In this document: in pieces, positions 27,274-35,465 of the stretch
How the letters are laid out: each line of letters starts with the position of its first letter
Numbering within the stretch: the stretch's first letter is position 1
Assembly: GCF_014207955.1 (NCBI RefSeq)
Contig: NZ_JACHLK010000002.1
Span: 372,001 to 436,000 of the forward strand
DNA length: 64,000 bases
Direction of reading: 5' to 3'
From: Acidovorax soli
Lineage (GTDB): Bacteria; Pseudomonadota; Gammaproteobacteria; Burkholderiales; Burkholderiaceae_C
Translations under genes and position numbers: made by a program
The notes under the pieces: model-generated
Seen by the model: the letters and a program-made list of their open reading frames with translations, nothing else
What the model was told of the DNA's origin: nothing
Database searches by the model: none

Positions 27274-27708
27274 ATGGAACGATCGACCCGGCAGCGCGCC
27301 GCCATCCTGGCGGCGATCGCAGACGCCCAGCGCCCCCTCACGCCGCAGGAGGTGCTGGAGAGCGCGCGCGAAACCGTGCAGGGCCTGGGCATGGCCACGG
27401 TCTACCGCAACATCAAGGCCTTGCTCGAGGATGGATCGCTGCAGGCCGTGCAGCTACCCGGTGAAAGCCCGCGCTACGAGCCGGCCGAGCACGAGCATGG
27501 GCACCACCACCACCATTTCCAGTGCACGGTGTGCTCACGCGTGTTCGACGTGCACGACTGCCCGGGCGACCTGGCCGGCATGGCGCCCAAGGGTTTCACG
27601 GTGGAGCGGCACGAGCTGACGCTGTATGGCCGCTGCGCGGACTGTGCAAAGGTGGCGCCGCCGAAGGCCGGGAGCAAGCCCCCTGTGGCCACCAGAAAAG
27701 CTGGCTAG
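27274..27708 (+). CDS. Fur-family metalloregulator (Fur or Zur type)
   Basis: A 144-residue repressor. The winged helix (RQRAAILAAIADAQRPLTPQEV, then GLGMATVYRNIKALLEDGSL) is followed by the dimerisation domain with the His-rich metal site EHEHGHHHHHFQC, and Cys pairs CTVC and CADC, probably a structural zinc site. An in-frame ATG at 27235 is an alternative start. It is divergent from the ABC/TonB operon with a palindrome between, which makes it the natural local regulator. Sequence alone does not separate Fur from Zur or PerR, though the local, non-housekeeping location favours a specialised member. Confidence 0.88.
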   Translation: MERSTRQRAAILAAIADAQRPLTPQEVLESARETVQGLGMATVYRNIKALLEDGSLQAVQLPGESPRYEPAEHEHGHHHHHFQCTVCSRVFDVHDCPGDLAGMAPKGFTVERHELTLYGRCADCAKVAPPKAGSKPPVATRKAG

Positions 27709-27818
27709 GCAGAGTCCCCTCGGGCCGCTTGGGAGCATCCTGCGGGGCCAGGCCCATTGGCCCATCCTTTGCCGTGGCAAGATTCGACGTCACAGTCAGA
27801 GTCACTGGAGGGTCCCCC

Positions 27819-28793
27819 ATGCTGATCAATTGCGTTGCCTACGAAAACGGTTCCAAAGTGGCCGATATCCCTGTTGCCGACATCAGCGAGTACATCGCCA
27901 GGCCCGGGTGCTTCGTGTGGGTTGCGCTGGCCGATGCGACGCCCGAGGAACTGGCCGAGATGCGCGAGGAGTTCGGCCTCCATGAACTGGCCGTCGAGGA
28001 TGCGCACCACGGCCACCAGCGCCCCAAGGTCGAAGAGTACGGCGCGTCCCTCTTCGTCGTGATGCATTTGCTGGAGCCCGAACCCGGCAGGCCAGGCCAT
28101 TTCAACGAGGGCGAGGTCGATGTCTTTGTCGGCCCGAACTACGTGCTGTCGGTTCGCAACCGCAGCAAGCAGGGTTTTCTGGGCGTGCGGGACCGCTGCG
28201 AGAGGGAGCCCGACCTGCTGCGCCACGGCTCGGGCTTTGTTCTGTATGCGCTCATGGATGCGGTGGTCGATCGCTACTTTCCCATCATCCACGCCCTGGA
28301 GCTGGAACTGGAGAAGATCGAGCACCAGATCTTCACCCAGAAGGCCGCCCGCGACAGCATCGAGCAGCTGTACAACCTCAAGCAACGCGTCATGCTCCTC
28401 AAACACGCGGTTTCGCCGCTCGTGGAAGGGGTGGGCAAGCTGCACGGTGGGCGCGTACCCCAGATCTGCATGGGGTCGCAGGAGTACTTTCGGGACGTCG
28501 TGGACCACCTCGTGCGCATCAACGGCTTGATCGACGGCATGCGCGACACCATCGGAACGGCCATCCAGGTGAACCTGTCCATGGTGACCATCGAAGACAA
28601 CGAGATCACCAAGCGCCTCGCGTCCTGGGCCGGTATTTTCGCGATCTGCACGGCCTTTGTGGGCATTTGGGGCATGAACTTCGAGCACATGCCGGAGCTC
28701 AAGTGGCGCTATGGCTATCCGGCCGCGTTGCTGCTCATCTTCAGTGTCTGCTCCTATGTCTATTATCGATTTCGCAAGGCCGGGTGGCTCTAG
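27819..28793 (+). CDS. corA: CorA-family magnesium/cobalt transporter
   Basis: A 324-residue CorA-type divalent cation channel. The ATG at 27819 (MLINCVAYENGSKVAD) has GGAGGG nine bases upstream. Residues ~1-230 are the cytoplasmic funnel with the long stalk helix (HALELELEKIEHQIFTQ). Two C-terminal membrane helices carry the signature GMNFEHMPE between them at about residue 287. It ends sharing the bases CTAG with the convergent thiolase gene. No regulatory leader is recognised in the ~110 bases upstream. Confidence 0.94.
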   Translation: MLINCVAYENGSKVADIPVADISEYIARPGCFVWVALADATPEELAEMREEFGLHELAVEDAHHGHQRPKVEEYGASLFVVMHLLEPEPGRPGHFNEGEVDVFVGPNYVLSVRNRSKQGFLGVRDRCEREPDLLRHGSGFVLYALMDAVVDRYFPIIHALELELEKIEHQIFTQKAARDSIEQLYNLKQRVMLLKHAVSPLVEGVGKLHGGRVPQICMGSQEYFRDVVDHLVRINGLIDGMRDTIGTAIQVNLSMVTIEDNEITKRLASWAGIFAICTAFVGIWGMNFEHMPELKWRYGYPAALLLIFSVCSYVYYRFRKAGWL

Positions 28794-29980
28794 CCATCCT
28801 TGCTGGCGTACAGGGTCACCACGCAGGCCCCGCCCAGCCCCAGGTTGTGCTGCAGCGCCGTGCGCGCCCCGGGAACCTGCCGCTCCTGCGCGCTGCCGCG
28901 CAGCTGGTGCGTGAGCTCGTAGCATTGGGCCAGGCCCGTGGCACCCAGTGGGTGGCCCTTGGACAGCAGCCCGCCCGAGGGGTTGGTCACCACCTGGCCG
29001 CCATAGGTGTTGTCGCCCGCATCGATGAAGGCCGCGGCCCCGCCCGGCGGGCACAGGCCCAGGGCCTCGTAGCTGATGAGTTCGTTCTGGGCGAAGCAGT
29101 CGTGCAGCTCCACCACGTCCAGATCCTGGGGGCCGATGCCGGCCTGCTCGTAGACCTTGCGCGCGGCCTCCTGCGTCATGCCGTAGCCCACCAGGCGCAT
29201 CATGTCGTGGCTGTCGAAGGTGTCGGGCCGGTCCGTGGTCATGGCCTGGGCGGCGATGAACACATCGGTGCGCAAGCTTTTCTTCTTCGCAAAGGCCTCG
29301 GACACCAGCACCGCCGCGGCCGCGCCGCAGGTCGGCGGGCAGGCCATGAGCCGGGTGAGCACGCCGGGCCAGAGCATGGGGGCGTCCATCACGTCCTGCA
29401 CCGACAGCTCCTTGCGCAGCAGGGCCAGCGGGTTGCGTGCCGCATGCCGGCTGGCCTTGGCGCGCACTTTGGCAAAGGCTTCGAGCGGCGTGCCGTACTG
29501 GCGCATGTGGCTCTGCCCCGCCCCGCCAAAGTAGCGCAGCGCCAGCGGCAGCTCGGGCACGCCGGCCAGGGCCTCGGCCTCGCGGTCGAAGTCCTCGAAG
29601 GGGCTGGGCCGGTCGTTGAACACGGTGCCGATGGCGCCCGGGTTCATCTGCTCGAAGCCCAGGGCCAGCACGCAGTCGGCCGCGCCGCTTTCCACCGCCT
29701 GGCGCGCCAGGAACAGTGCCGTCGAGCCGGTCGAGCAGTTGTTGTTGACGTTGAAGACCGGAATCCCCGTCATCCCCAGGCCGTAGACAGCCTTCTGCCC
29801 GCTGGTGGAATCCCCATAGACATAGCCCACGTACGCCTGTTCGATGGCGCCGTAGGCGACGCCTGCGTCTTCCAGCGCCAGCCGGCCAGCCTGCGCGGCC
29901 ATCACCGGGTAGGGTTCGCTGGCGCCGGGTTTGGCGAAGGGCACCATGCCCACGCCTGCGATGAATGCCTTGTGTGACAT
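28790..29980 (-). CDS. thiolase / SCP-x-type lipid-transfer thiolase
   Basis: A 396-residue thiolase-superfamily enzyme of the SCP-x-like branch, which cleaves or condenses acyl-CoA substrates. Visible elements are the nucleophile Cys in NVNNNCSTGSTALF, the His in VELHDCFAQNELI (the branch-specific HDCF box), and the C-terminal SKGHPLGATG. It is the last gene of a leftward operon after an acyl-CoA synthetase (15-base gap). The set would suit beta-oxidation-like shortening of a branched or cyclic acid. Its stop overlaps that of corA. Confidence 0.9.
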   Translation of the reverse strand: MSHKAFIAGVGMVPFAKPGASEPYPVMAAQAGRLALEDAGVAYGAIEQAYVGYVYGDSTSGQKAVYGLGMTGIPVFNVNNNCSTGSTALFLARQAVESGAADCVLALGFEQMNPGAIGTVFNDRPSPFEDFDREAEALAGVPELPLALRYFGGAGQSHMRQYGTPLEAFAKVRAKASRHAARNPLALLRKELSVQDVMDAPMLWPGVLTRLMACPPTCGAAAAVLVSEAFAKKKSLRTDVFIAAQAMTTDRPDTFDSHDMMRLVGYGMTQEAARKVYEQAGIGPQDLDVVELHDCFAQNELISYEALGLCPPGGAAAFIDAGDNTYGGQVVTNPSGGLLSKGHPLGATGLAQCYELTHQLRGSAQERQVPGARTALQHNLGLGGACVVTLYASKDG

Positions 29981-29995
29981 GGATGGCTTTCTCTC

Positions 29996-31528
29996 TCAGC
30001 GCGCCAGCACGGTGGCACGGATGTCCTTCTTGAGCACTTTGCCCACCTTGGAGCGCGGCAGGTCGGGCCAGATCTCCACCTGCTTGGGCGCCTTCACGCT
30101 GCCGATGCGCGCCTTGGTGAAGGCGATCACCTCCTCGGGCTGCACCGTGCGTCCCGGCCGCAGCTGCAGCACGGCCACCACCCGCTCACCCCACTTGTCG
30201 TCGGGCAGGCCGATGACGGCGCCGTCCTGCACATCGGGGTGCTGCATCAGCGCCTGCTCGACCTCGACCGAGTAGACATTGAAGCCGCCGGTGATGATCA
30301 TGTCCTTGGCGCGGTCCACAATGAAAAGGTAGCCATCGGCATCCACCCGGCCGATGTCGCCCGTGTGGTGCCAGCCGCCCTGCCCTGCCTCGGCCGTGGC
30401 CTCGGGGTTTTGGTAGTAGCCCATCATCACCAGCGAGCTGCGCACCACGATTTCGCCAGTCTCGCCGCGCGGCAGCAGCCGGCCTTCGCCGTCCATGGTG
30501 GCCACCTGCACCAGCGGGCCGGGCCGGCCGGCGCTCGCCAGGCGCTCGCGCGCCACAGTGCCGTCGGCATGGAAATGCTCGCGCGGGGACATCATGGAGA
30601 TCATCATCGGTGCCTCGGTCTGGCCGAAGAGCTGGGCCATCACCGGGCCGATGGCCGTGAGCGCCTCTTCGAGCCGCGCCGCCGAAATCGGCGCCGCCCC
30701 GTACCAGAAGCACTGCAGCGAGTCGAGCCGCGTGCTGGCCAGCTTCTCGTGCTGCAGCAGCATGTAGATCAGCGTGGGCGGCAGGAAGGTGTGGGTCACC
30801 CCGTGCCGCTCCACCAACGCCAGGAACTCGCCCAGGTCGGGCTTGGGCATGATGACGATGCGCCCGCCCAGTGCCATCACCGGCAGGCAGAGCACGCCGG
30901 CGGCATGGGTGAGCGGCGCGAGGGCCAGGTACACGGGCCGGCCGTCGAAGGGGTAGCCCATGAGCGTGAGGGCGGACATGGTCTCCAGGTTGCGGCCCGA
31001 AAGCATCACGCCCTTAGGCTGGCCCGTGGTGCCGCCGGTGCCGGCGATCATGGCCAGGTCGTCCACGGTGGCAATGTCCACGGGGTCGTCGTTCACCCCC
31101 TCCACCCACTGCGCCCACGACGGCGCCCAGCCCAGGGCCGCATCCAGGCAGACGAACTGGCGCACCTTGGGCAGCTCTGCGCGCATCTGCTCCACCATGG
31201 GCGCGTAGGCGCTGTGGAAGATCAGGCAGCTGCAGTCGAAAGCGTCGAGCACGTAGCGGTTCTCTGCCGCCTCGTTGCGCGGGTTCACCGGGCACCACAC
31301 GGCAGCGGCACGCGAGATGCCGAACACGCAGGCAAAGGCCAGCGCATCGTTGCTGGAGAGCACGGCCACCTTGTCGCCCGGCGCAATGCCCGAACGCTGC
31401 AGTGCCCGCGCCACGCGGTGGCTGGTGCGCTGCACCTCGCCGTACGAGAGGTCGGCCGTGCCCATGGTCAGGCACGGCGCGTCCTCGCCTAGCATGGCCC
31501 CCTTGTCGAGGTAGTCGATCAGGCGCAT
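29996..31528 (-). CDS. acyl-CoA synthetase (AMP-forming)
   Basis: A 510-residue adenylate-forming ligase that activates a carboxylic acid to its CoA thioester. The ATG at 31528 (MRLIDYLDKGAMLGED) is used; the longer frame upstream runs through the next gene. Motifs: AGTGGTTGQPKGVMLS (P-loop), YGAAPIS, QLFGQTEAP, the GWHHTGDIGRVDADGY hinge region, and the catalytic Lys in RSKVGKVLKKD near the end. It lies 14 bases after the saccharopine-dehydrogenase-like gene in the same operon. The acid it activates is unknown. Confidence 0.93.
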   Translation of the reverse strand: MRLIDYLDKGAMLGEDAPCLTMGTADLSYGEVQRTSHRVARALQRSGIAPGDKVAVLSSNDALAFACVFGISRAAAVWCPVNPRNEAAENRYVLDAFDCSCLIFHSAYAPMVEQMRAELPKVRQFVCLDAALGWAPSWAQWVEGVNDDPVDIATVDDLAMIAGTGGTTGQPKGVMLSGRNLETMSALTLMGYPFDGRPVYLALAPLTHAAGVLCLPVMALGGRIVIMPKPDLGEFLALVERHGVTHTFLPPTLIYMLLQHEKLASTRLDSLQCFWYGAAPISAARLEEALTAIGPVMAQLFGQTEAPMMISMMSPREHFHADGTVARERLASAGRPGPLVQVATMDGEGRLLPRGETGEIVVRSSLVMMGYYQNPEATAEAGQGGWHHTGDIGRVDADGYLFIVDRAKDMIITGGFNVYSVEVEQALMQHPDVQDGAVIGLPDDKWGERVVAVLQLRPGRTVQPEEVIAFTKARIGSVKAPKQVEIWPDLPRSKVGKVLKKDIRATVLAR

Positions 31529-31542
31529 TGGGGGGCGCCTGA

Positions 31543-32682
31543 TCAGTGCTGCACCGTGAGCACGGGCGGCTGCACCAGGCCGAAGCTGCGCAGCACGCCC
31601 AGCAGCTCGTGGTGGCCGAAGGCCTGGCAGCCCGAGGCAAAGCCCACGCGGCGCGGTGCCTGCTGCAGCAGATAGGCCGCGGCATAGGCCTGCATCAGCC
31701 CGGTCTGCTTGTAGTTGCAGTTGCCGTAGATGACGCAGTGCGCGCGCCCCAGCGGGCCCGAGGCATGCACCGAGTCCACCGACTTGTTGATGCGCGGGTT
31801 CTCGCGCGGCGGCATGCTGCCCATCACGCTGGCGGCCGTCTGCGCCAGGGCGGCGTAGCGGTCCTCCTCGTTCATGCCCTCGGTGGCCTTGAGCGCGGCG
31901 GCCACGATCTGCGGCACGCCCAGCATCAGCGGCTTGTTGAACACGCCACCCAGCACCTTGACGTTGGCCACCCGCGGGTCCTTCTTGAACCACACGGGGT
32001 GCGAGGTGCCGCCCCAGGGCAGTGCCAGCGCCGTCTCGTGCTGGCCGGGGATGGCCAGGCTGTACAGGCCGGCGTCGGGCTGCCATTCGACGTACTGGTT
32101 CTGCTCCAGGAAGTAGGCTTTGGAGGTGGCAGCGTTGACCAAAATGGTCTGGGTGGAGGCCACCGTCGGGCTGCCGCCCCAGAAGACCGCGATGTCCAGG
32201 GTATCGAGGCCCGGAGTCTCCAGGCACAGCTGGGCGGCGATTTCGCCCGTGGTGTACATCTGCGCCAGGCCGGGCGAGAGCAGCAGGCCGGCGGCGGCGA
32301 AGCGTGCGCCGTACTCGGCCTCCAGGGTGATCAGCCAGTCCTGCTCGCCCGTGGTGTCGGTGTAGTGGCACTTCGTGGCCAGGCAAGCCTGCGCCACCTC
32401 GTGGCCGAACTTGGCGAAGGGGCCCACGGTGTTGAGCACCACGCTGGCGCCGTCGAACAGCGCACTGAGCGCCTCCACCGTGTGCGCCACCTCCACCACC
32501 TCGTAGCTGGCGGTTTCGATGCCGGGCACGTGCGATTTCATCGCATCGTCGAGTTTTTCCTTGCTGCGGCCGGCCGCGATGAAGGGGATGTTGTACTCGC
32601 GCAGGTACTCGCAGACCAGCCGGCCGGTGTAGCCGGAGGCGCCGTAGACCACGACGGGTTTCTTGCTGCTGCTTTTGCTCAT
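31543..32682 (-). CDS. saccharopine dehydrogenase-like NAD(P)-binding protein (DUF5938-like)
   Basis: A 379-residue protein from the ATG at 32682 (MSKSSSKKPVVVYGASGYTG), with AGGAG upstream. The N-terminal Rossmann fold is clear (VVVYGASGYTGRLVCEYL), as is VVLNTVGPFAKFG, typical of trans-acting enoyl reductase/saccharopine-dehydrogenase-like proteins. The C-terminal half (AHCVIYGNCNYKQTGLMQAYAAAYLL) I associate with DUF5938. It is co-transcribed with an SDR and an acyl-CoA synthetase, so a redox step on a CoA-bound intermediate is plausible. No activity is claimed. Confidence 0.8.
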   Translation of the reverse strand: MSKSSSKKPVVVYGASGYTGRLVCEYLREYNIPFIAAGRSKEKLDDAMKSHVPGIETASYEVVEVAHTVEALSALFDGASVVLNTVGPFAKFGHEVAQACLATKCHYTDTTGEQDWLITLEAEYGARFAAAGLLLSPGLAQMYTTGEIAAQLCLETPGLDTLDIAVFWGGSPTVASTQTILVNAATSKAYFLEQNQYVEWQPDAGLYSLAIPGQHETALALPWGGTSHPVWFKKDPRVANVKVLGGVFNKPLMLGVPQIVAAALKATEGMNEEDRYAALAQTAASVMGSMPPRENPRINKSVDSVHASGPLGRAHCVIYGNCNYKQTGLMQAYAAAYLLQQAPRRVGFASGCQAFGHHELLGVLRSFGLVQPPVLTVQH

Positions 32683-32705
32683 GTTCTTGTCTCCTGGTGT
32701 GCCGC

Positions 32706-33512
32706 TCACATGCCCATGCCGCCATCGACCGGCAGGCCCGCGCCGGTGATGAAGCGCGAGGCGTCTGAGCACAGGAAGACCACGGCGTCGGCCATGTCGG
32801 CCACCTCGCCCAGGCGGCCCGCGGGCGTCTGCTCGATGATGGCGCCCACGGCGGCCTCGGGCGATGGGAACAGGCCCGCGGCCACCACGTCGGCAGCGAG
32901 CTTCATGCCCATCTCGGTGGGCACCAGGCCCGGGTAGATGCAGTTCACGCGCACGCCGAAGCCGAGCTTGCCCGACTCCATGGCCGCCACGCGGGTGAGC
33001 CGGTCCACGGCCGACTTGGTGGCCGAGTAGCCCGCGATCGCCGGGAAGGCGATGGTCGCCGCCACCGAGGCGATGTTGACCACCGCCCCGCCCTTGCCCG
33101 CGCTGCCGCCCGGGCGCATGGCGCGGAAGGCGTGCTTGAGGCCCAGCGCCGTGCCCACGATGTTCACGTCGAGCATGCGGCGCAGCGATTCGGCCTCGAT
33201 CTCGGACACCAGGGCCGTGACCTCGATGCCGGCGTTGTTGATGAGGATGTCGAAGCCGCCCAGCGTCTCCTGTGTGGCCTGCACGGCGGTGGCCCAGTCG
33301 GCCTCCTGCGTCACGTCGAGCTTGACGAAGCCGGCCTTGGCGCCGCCGGTCACCGGCAGCTTGCCCGCCGTCTCCTGGCCCAGCGACGTGAGCACGTCAC
33401 CAACCATCACCGATGCGCCCGCGGCCGCCAGTGCCTGGGCCATGCCTTCACCGAGGCCGCGCGCGCCACCGGTGACCAGGGCCTTGCGGCCGGTCAAATC
33501 GAACTTCGCCAT
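32706..33512 (-). CDS. short-chain dehydrogenase/reductase
   Basis: A 268-residue SDR from the ATG at 33512 (MAKFDLTGRKALVTGG), with AGGAG upstream. The cofactor loop is TGGARGLGEG, then NNAG, the catalytic Ser region NIASVAAT and the active-site YSATK. It is the first gene of the leftward operon SDR-DUF5938-ligase-thiolase. The strong palindrome at 33589-33621 lies just upstream of its start, and a TetR gene is divergent. It probably oxidises a hydroxy intermediate or reduces a keto one; the substrate is unknown. Confidence 0.92.
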   Translation of the reverse strand: MAKFDLTGRKALVTGGARGLGEGMAQALAAAGASVMVGDVLTSLGQETAGKLPVTGGAKAGFVKLDVTQEADWATAVQATQETLGGFDILINNAGIEVTALVSEIEAESLRRMLDVNIVGTALGLKHAFRAMRPGGSAGKGGAVVNIASVAATIAFPAIAGYSATKSAVDRLTRVAAMESGKLGFGVRVNCIYPGLVPTEMGMKLAADVVAAGLFPSPEAAVGAIIEQTPAGRLGEVADMADAVVFLCSDASRFITGAGLPVDGGMGM

Positions 33513-33588
33513 GTCTTGTCTCCTGGTTTTGGGATCGTTGGCCCCCCGCGTTTTTGCAGGGAACGGAATCGATTCTGGAAATGTGTTG

Positions 33589-33621
33589 GACAAGTGTCAA
33601 GACTTTTTCTTGACACTTGTC
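33589..33621. promoter_or_regulatory. TetR operator candidate: perfect 14-bp-arm palindrome
   Basis: The arms GACAAGTGTCAAGA and TCTTGACACTTGTC are exact reverse complements around a 5-base spacer CTTTT. Each arm contains the shorter palindrome GACA-N2-TGTC, so this looks like two operator copies head to head. TTGACA inside the right arm could serve as a -35 element for the TetR gene. It sits between the SDR and TetR starts and is probably the binding site of the TetR repressor on both promoters. Confidence 0.75.
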
Positions 33622-33698
33622 ATAAATTCAATCGACCCGGCGCTGCCCATGCATGAAAAGACATGGGCGCCCTCTCCGCCTCTGCCTACAATGGCGCG

Positions 33699-34370
33699 AT
33701 GGAAAGAGCACCCCGCCGTGACAAATACGCCGAACGCCGCGCCGAACTGGGCGAGGCTGCGCTGCAGACCCTGGCCGAACTGGGCTACGCGCGCACCAGC
33801 CTCCGCGAGATCGCGCAGAACTCGGCCTTCTCGCACGGTGTGCTGCACTACTACTTCACCGACAAGCTCGACCTGATCCTGTGCAGCGTGCGCCAGTACA
33901 AGGCGCGCTGCGTCACGCGCTACGACGAGGTGACCGAGCAATCCACCTCGTTTGCGCAGCTGGTGGACGGCTTTGTGGGGGTGCTGGGCGAGACCGTGCG
34001 CACCGAGGCGCCCATGCACCGGCTGTGGTACGACATCCGCTCGCAGTCGCTGTTCGAGGAGGCGCTGCGCGCCGACGTGGAGGCCATCGACAAAAGCCTG
34101 GCCAACATGGTCTGGCGCGTGCTCACGCGCATGGCCGAGCTGGCCGGCAGCCCTGTGCGGGCGCCCATCGACCTGACCTACGCCATGTTCGACGGCGTGT
34201 TCCAGCAATGCCTGCAGCGCCACATGGCGGGCGATGCCAAGGCCATTGCCACCATGCAAGGCCATGTGCGCCTGCTGGTGGAGCAGTTGATCGCCGCGCC
34301 GGCTGCGGCGGCGGCCGCCCCTCCTGCCAGGGCGCCGCGCAAGCGCAAGCCGGCCGAGCAGGCTGCGTAG
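33699..34370 (+). CDS. TetR-family transcriptional regulator
   Basis: A 223-residue repressor from the ATG at 33699 (MERAPRRDKYAERRAELG); an in-frame ATG at 33663 is the alternative, and neither has a clear ribosome-binding site. Residues ~12-58 form the TetR helix-turn-helix (LAELGYARTSLREIAQNSAF, then HGVLHYYFTDKLDLI). The C-terminal ligand domain ends in an Ala/Pro/Lys-rich tail (APRKRKPAEQAA). It is divergent from the SDR operon with a perfect palindrome between, so autoregulation and control of the catabolic operon by an acyl-CoA or acid ligand is the likely scheme. Confidence 0.9.
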   Translation: MERAPRRDKYAERRAELGEAALQTLAELGYARTSLREIAQNSAFSHGVLHYYFTDKLDLILCSVRQYKARCVTRYDEVTEQSTSFAQLVDGFVGVLGETVRTEAPMHRLWYDIRSQSLFEEALRADVEAIDKSLANMVWRVLTRMAELAGSPVRAPIDLTYAMFDGVFQQCLQRHMAGDAKAIATMQGHVRLLVEQLIAAPAAAAAAPPARAPRKRKPAEQAA

Positions 34371-34398
34371 CAAGCTGCCCTGTACCGTCTTTCATGCA

Positions 34399-34429
34399 AG
34401 CCGTTCTGTTATGCAGAACGGCTTTTTTA
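34399..34429 (+). terminator. rho-independent terminator after TetR gene
   Basis: A 10-bp perfect stem (AGCCGTTCTG / CAGAACGGCT) with loop TTATG, followed by a run of six T. It lies 28 bases beyond the TetR stop and separates that transcript from the HMG-CoA-lyase operon. Confidence 0.85.
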
Positions 34430-34489
34430 TTTGCTGTGTGGCGCTTGACCTGGTGGCGGATCCTTTCCATACTTTCATGAGACAGATTG

Positions 34490-34510
34490 ATGTTCTTTCT
34501 TATAGAACAT
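34490..34510. promoter_or_regulatory. candidate operator upstream of HMG-CoA lyase operon
   Basis: An inverted repeat ATGTTCT-N7-AGAACAT with an inner TTCT-N3-AGAA lies 19 bases before the lyase start, in an AT-rich patch. The position, overlapping or just downstream of a promoter, suits a repressor of the IclR, GntR or TetR kind. The cognate regulator is not identified; it is unlike the palindrome next to the TetR gene. Confidence 0.45.
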
Positions 34511-34529
34511 TCTGAAATCAGGAGATTCC

Positions 34530-35465
34530 ATGCCCCAAGCACCCCATGTGCTGATCAGCGAGGTCGGCCCGCGCGACGGCCTGCAGTCCGTGAAGGCCAC
34601 CATGCCCACGGCCGACAAACTGCGCTGGATCGACGCGCTCTACGCCGCTGGCGTGCGCGAGATCGAGGTCGCTTCCTTCGTGCCCGCCCGCCTGCTGCCG
34701 CAGATGGCCGATGCGGCCGAGGTCGTGCGCCACGCCGTCACCCTGCCCGGCCTCACGGTCATGGCCCTGGTGCCCAACCGCAAGGGCGCCCAGGCGGCGC
34801 TCGAAGCCGGGGCGCACAAGCTGACCATGCCCGTGTCGGCCAGCGCTGCGCATTCGCTGGCCAATGTGCGCAAGACGCGCGAGGAGATGGTCGAGGAGGT
34901 GCGCGCCATATCGGACCTGCGCCGCGACATCGCGCCGCACGTGAAGCTGGAGGCTGGCATCTCCACCGCCTTTGGCTGCACCTTGCAGGGCCTGGTGCCC
35001 GAGGACGAGGTGATCTGGCTGGCTGCGCAGTGCGTGGAGGCCGGGGCCGACGAGTCGGGCCTGTCCGACACCGTGGGCTATGCCAACCCGGCCCAGGTGC
35101 GCCGCCTGTTCAAGCGCCTGCGCGCCGAGCTGGGCGACAAGGCCGGCGCCGCCCACATGCACAACACGCGCGGCCTGGGCCTGGCCAACTGCCTGGCGGC
35201 GTACGAGGAAGGTGTGCGCACCTTCGATGCTTCGCTCGGCGGGCTGGGTGGCTGCCCCTATGCGCCGGGCGCCTCGGGCAATGTGGTCACGGAGGACCTG
35301 GTCTTCATGTTCGAGGCCAGCGGCATCGCCACCGGCATCGACCTGCAGCGGCTGATGGAGGCCCGCGCCCCGCTGGTGGCCGGCCTGCCGGGCGAGCCCG
35401 TCTACGGCATGACGCACGAGGCCGGCCTGCCCAAGGGCTTTGTGCAAGGGGGCAGCCATGTCTGA
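34530..35465 (+). CDS. hydroxymethylglutaryl-CoA lyase-like enzyme
   Basis: A 311-residue TIM-barrel enzyme of the HMG-CoA lyase/DRE-TIM family, which cleaves 3-hydroxy-3-methylglutaryl-CoA or a similar tertiary hydroxyacyl-CoA. Signatures: SEVGPRDGLQ at the N-terminus (metal and catalytic residues), the AHMHNTRGLGLANC stretch with the His pair, and GGCPYAPGASGNVVTEDL near the C-terminus with the mobile-loop Cys. AGGAG precedes the ATG. A class III CoA-transferase overlaps its 3' end. Together they could handle HMG, citramalate or a comparable acid; which one is not visible. Confidence 0.88.
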   Translation: MPQAPHVLISEVGPRDGLQSVKATMPTADKLRWIDALYAAGVREIEVASFVPARLLPQMADAAEVVRHAVTLPGLTVMALVPNRKGAQAALEAGAHKLTMPVSASAAHSLANVRKTREEMVEEVRAISDLRRDIAPHVKLEAGISTAFGCTLQGLVPEDEVIWLAAQCVEAGADESGLSDTVGYANPAQVRRLFKRLRAELGDKAGAAHMHNTRGLGLANCLAAYEEGVRTFDASLGGLGGCPYAPGASGNVVTEDLVFMFEASGIATGIDLQRLMEARAPLVAGLPGEPVYGMTHEAGLPKGFVQGGSHV

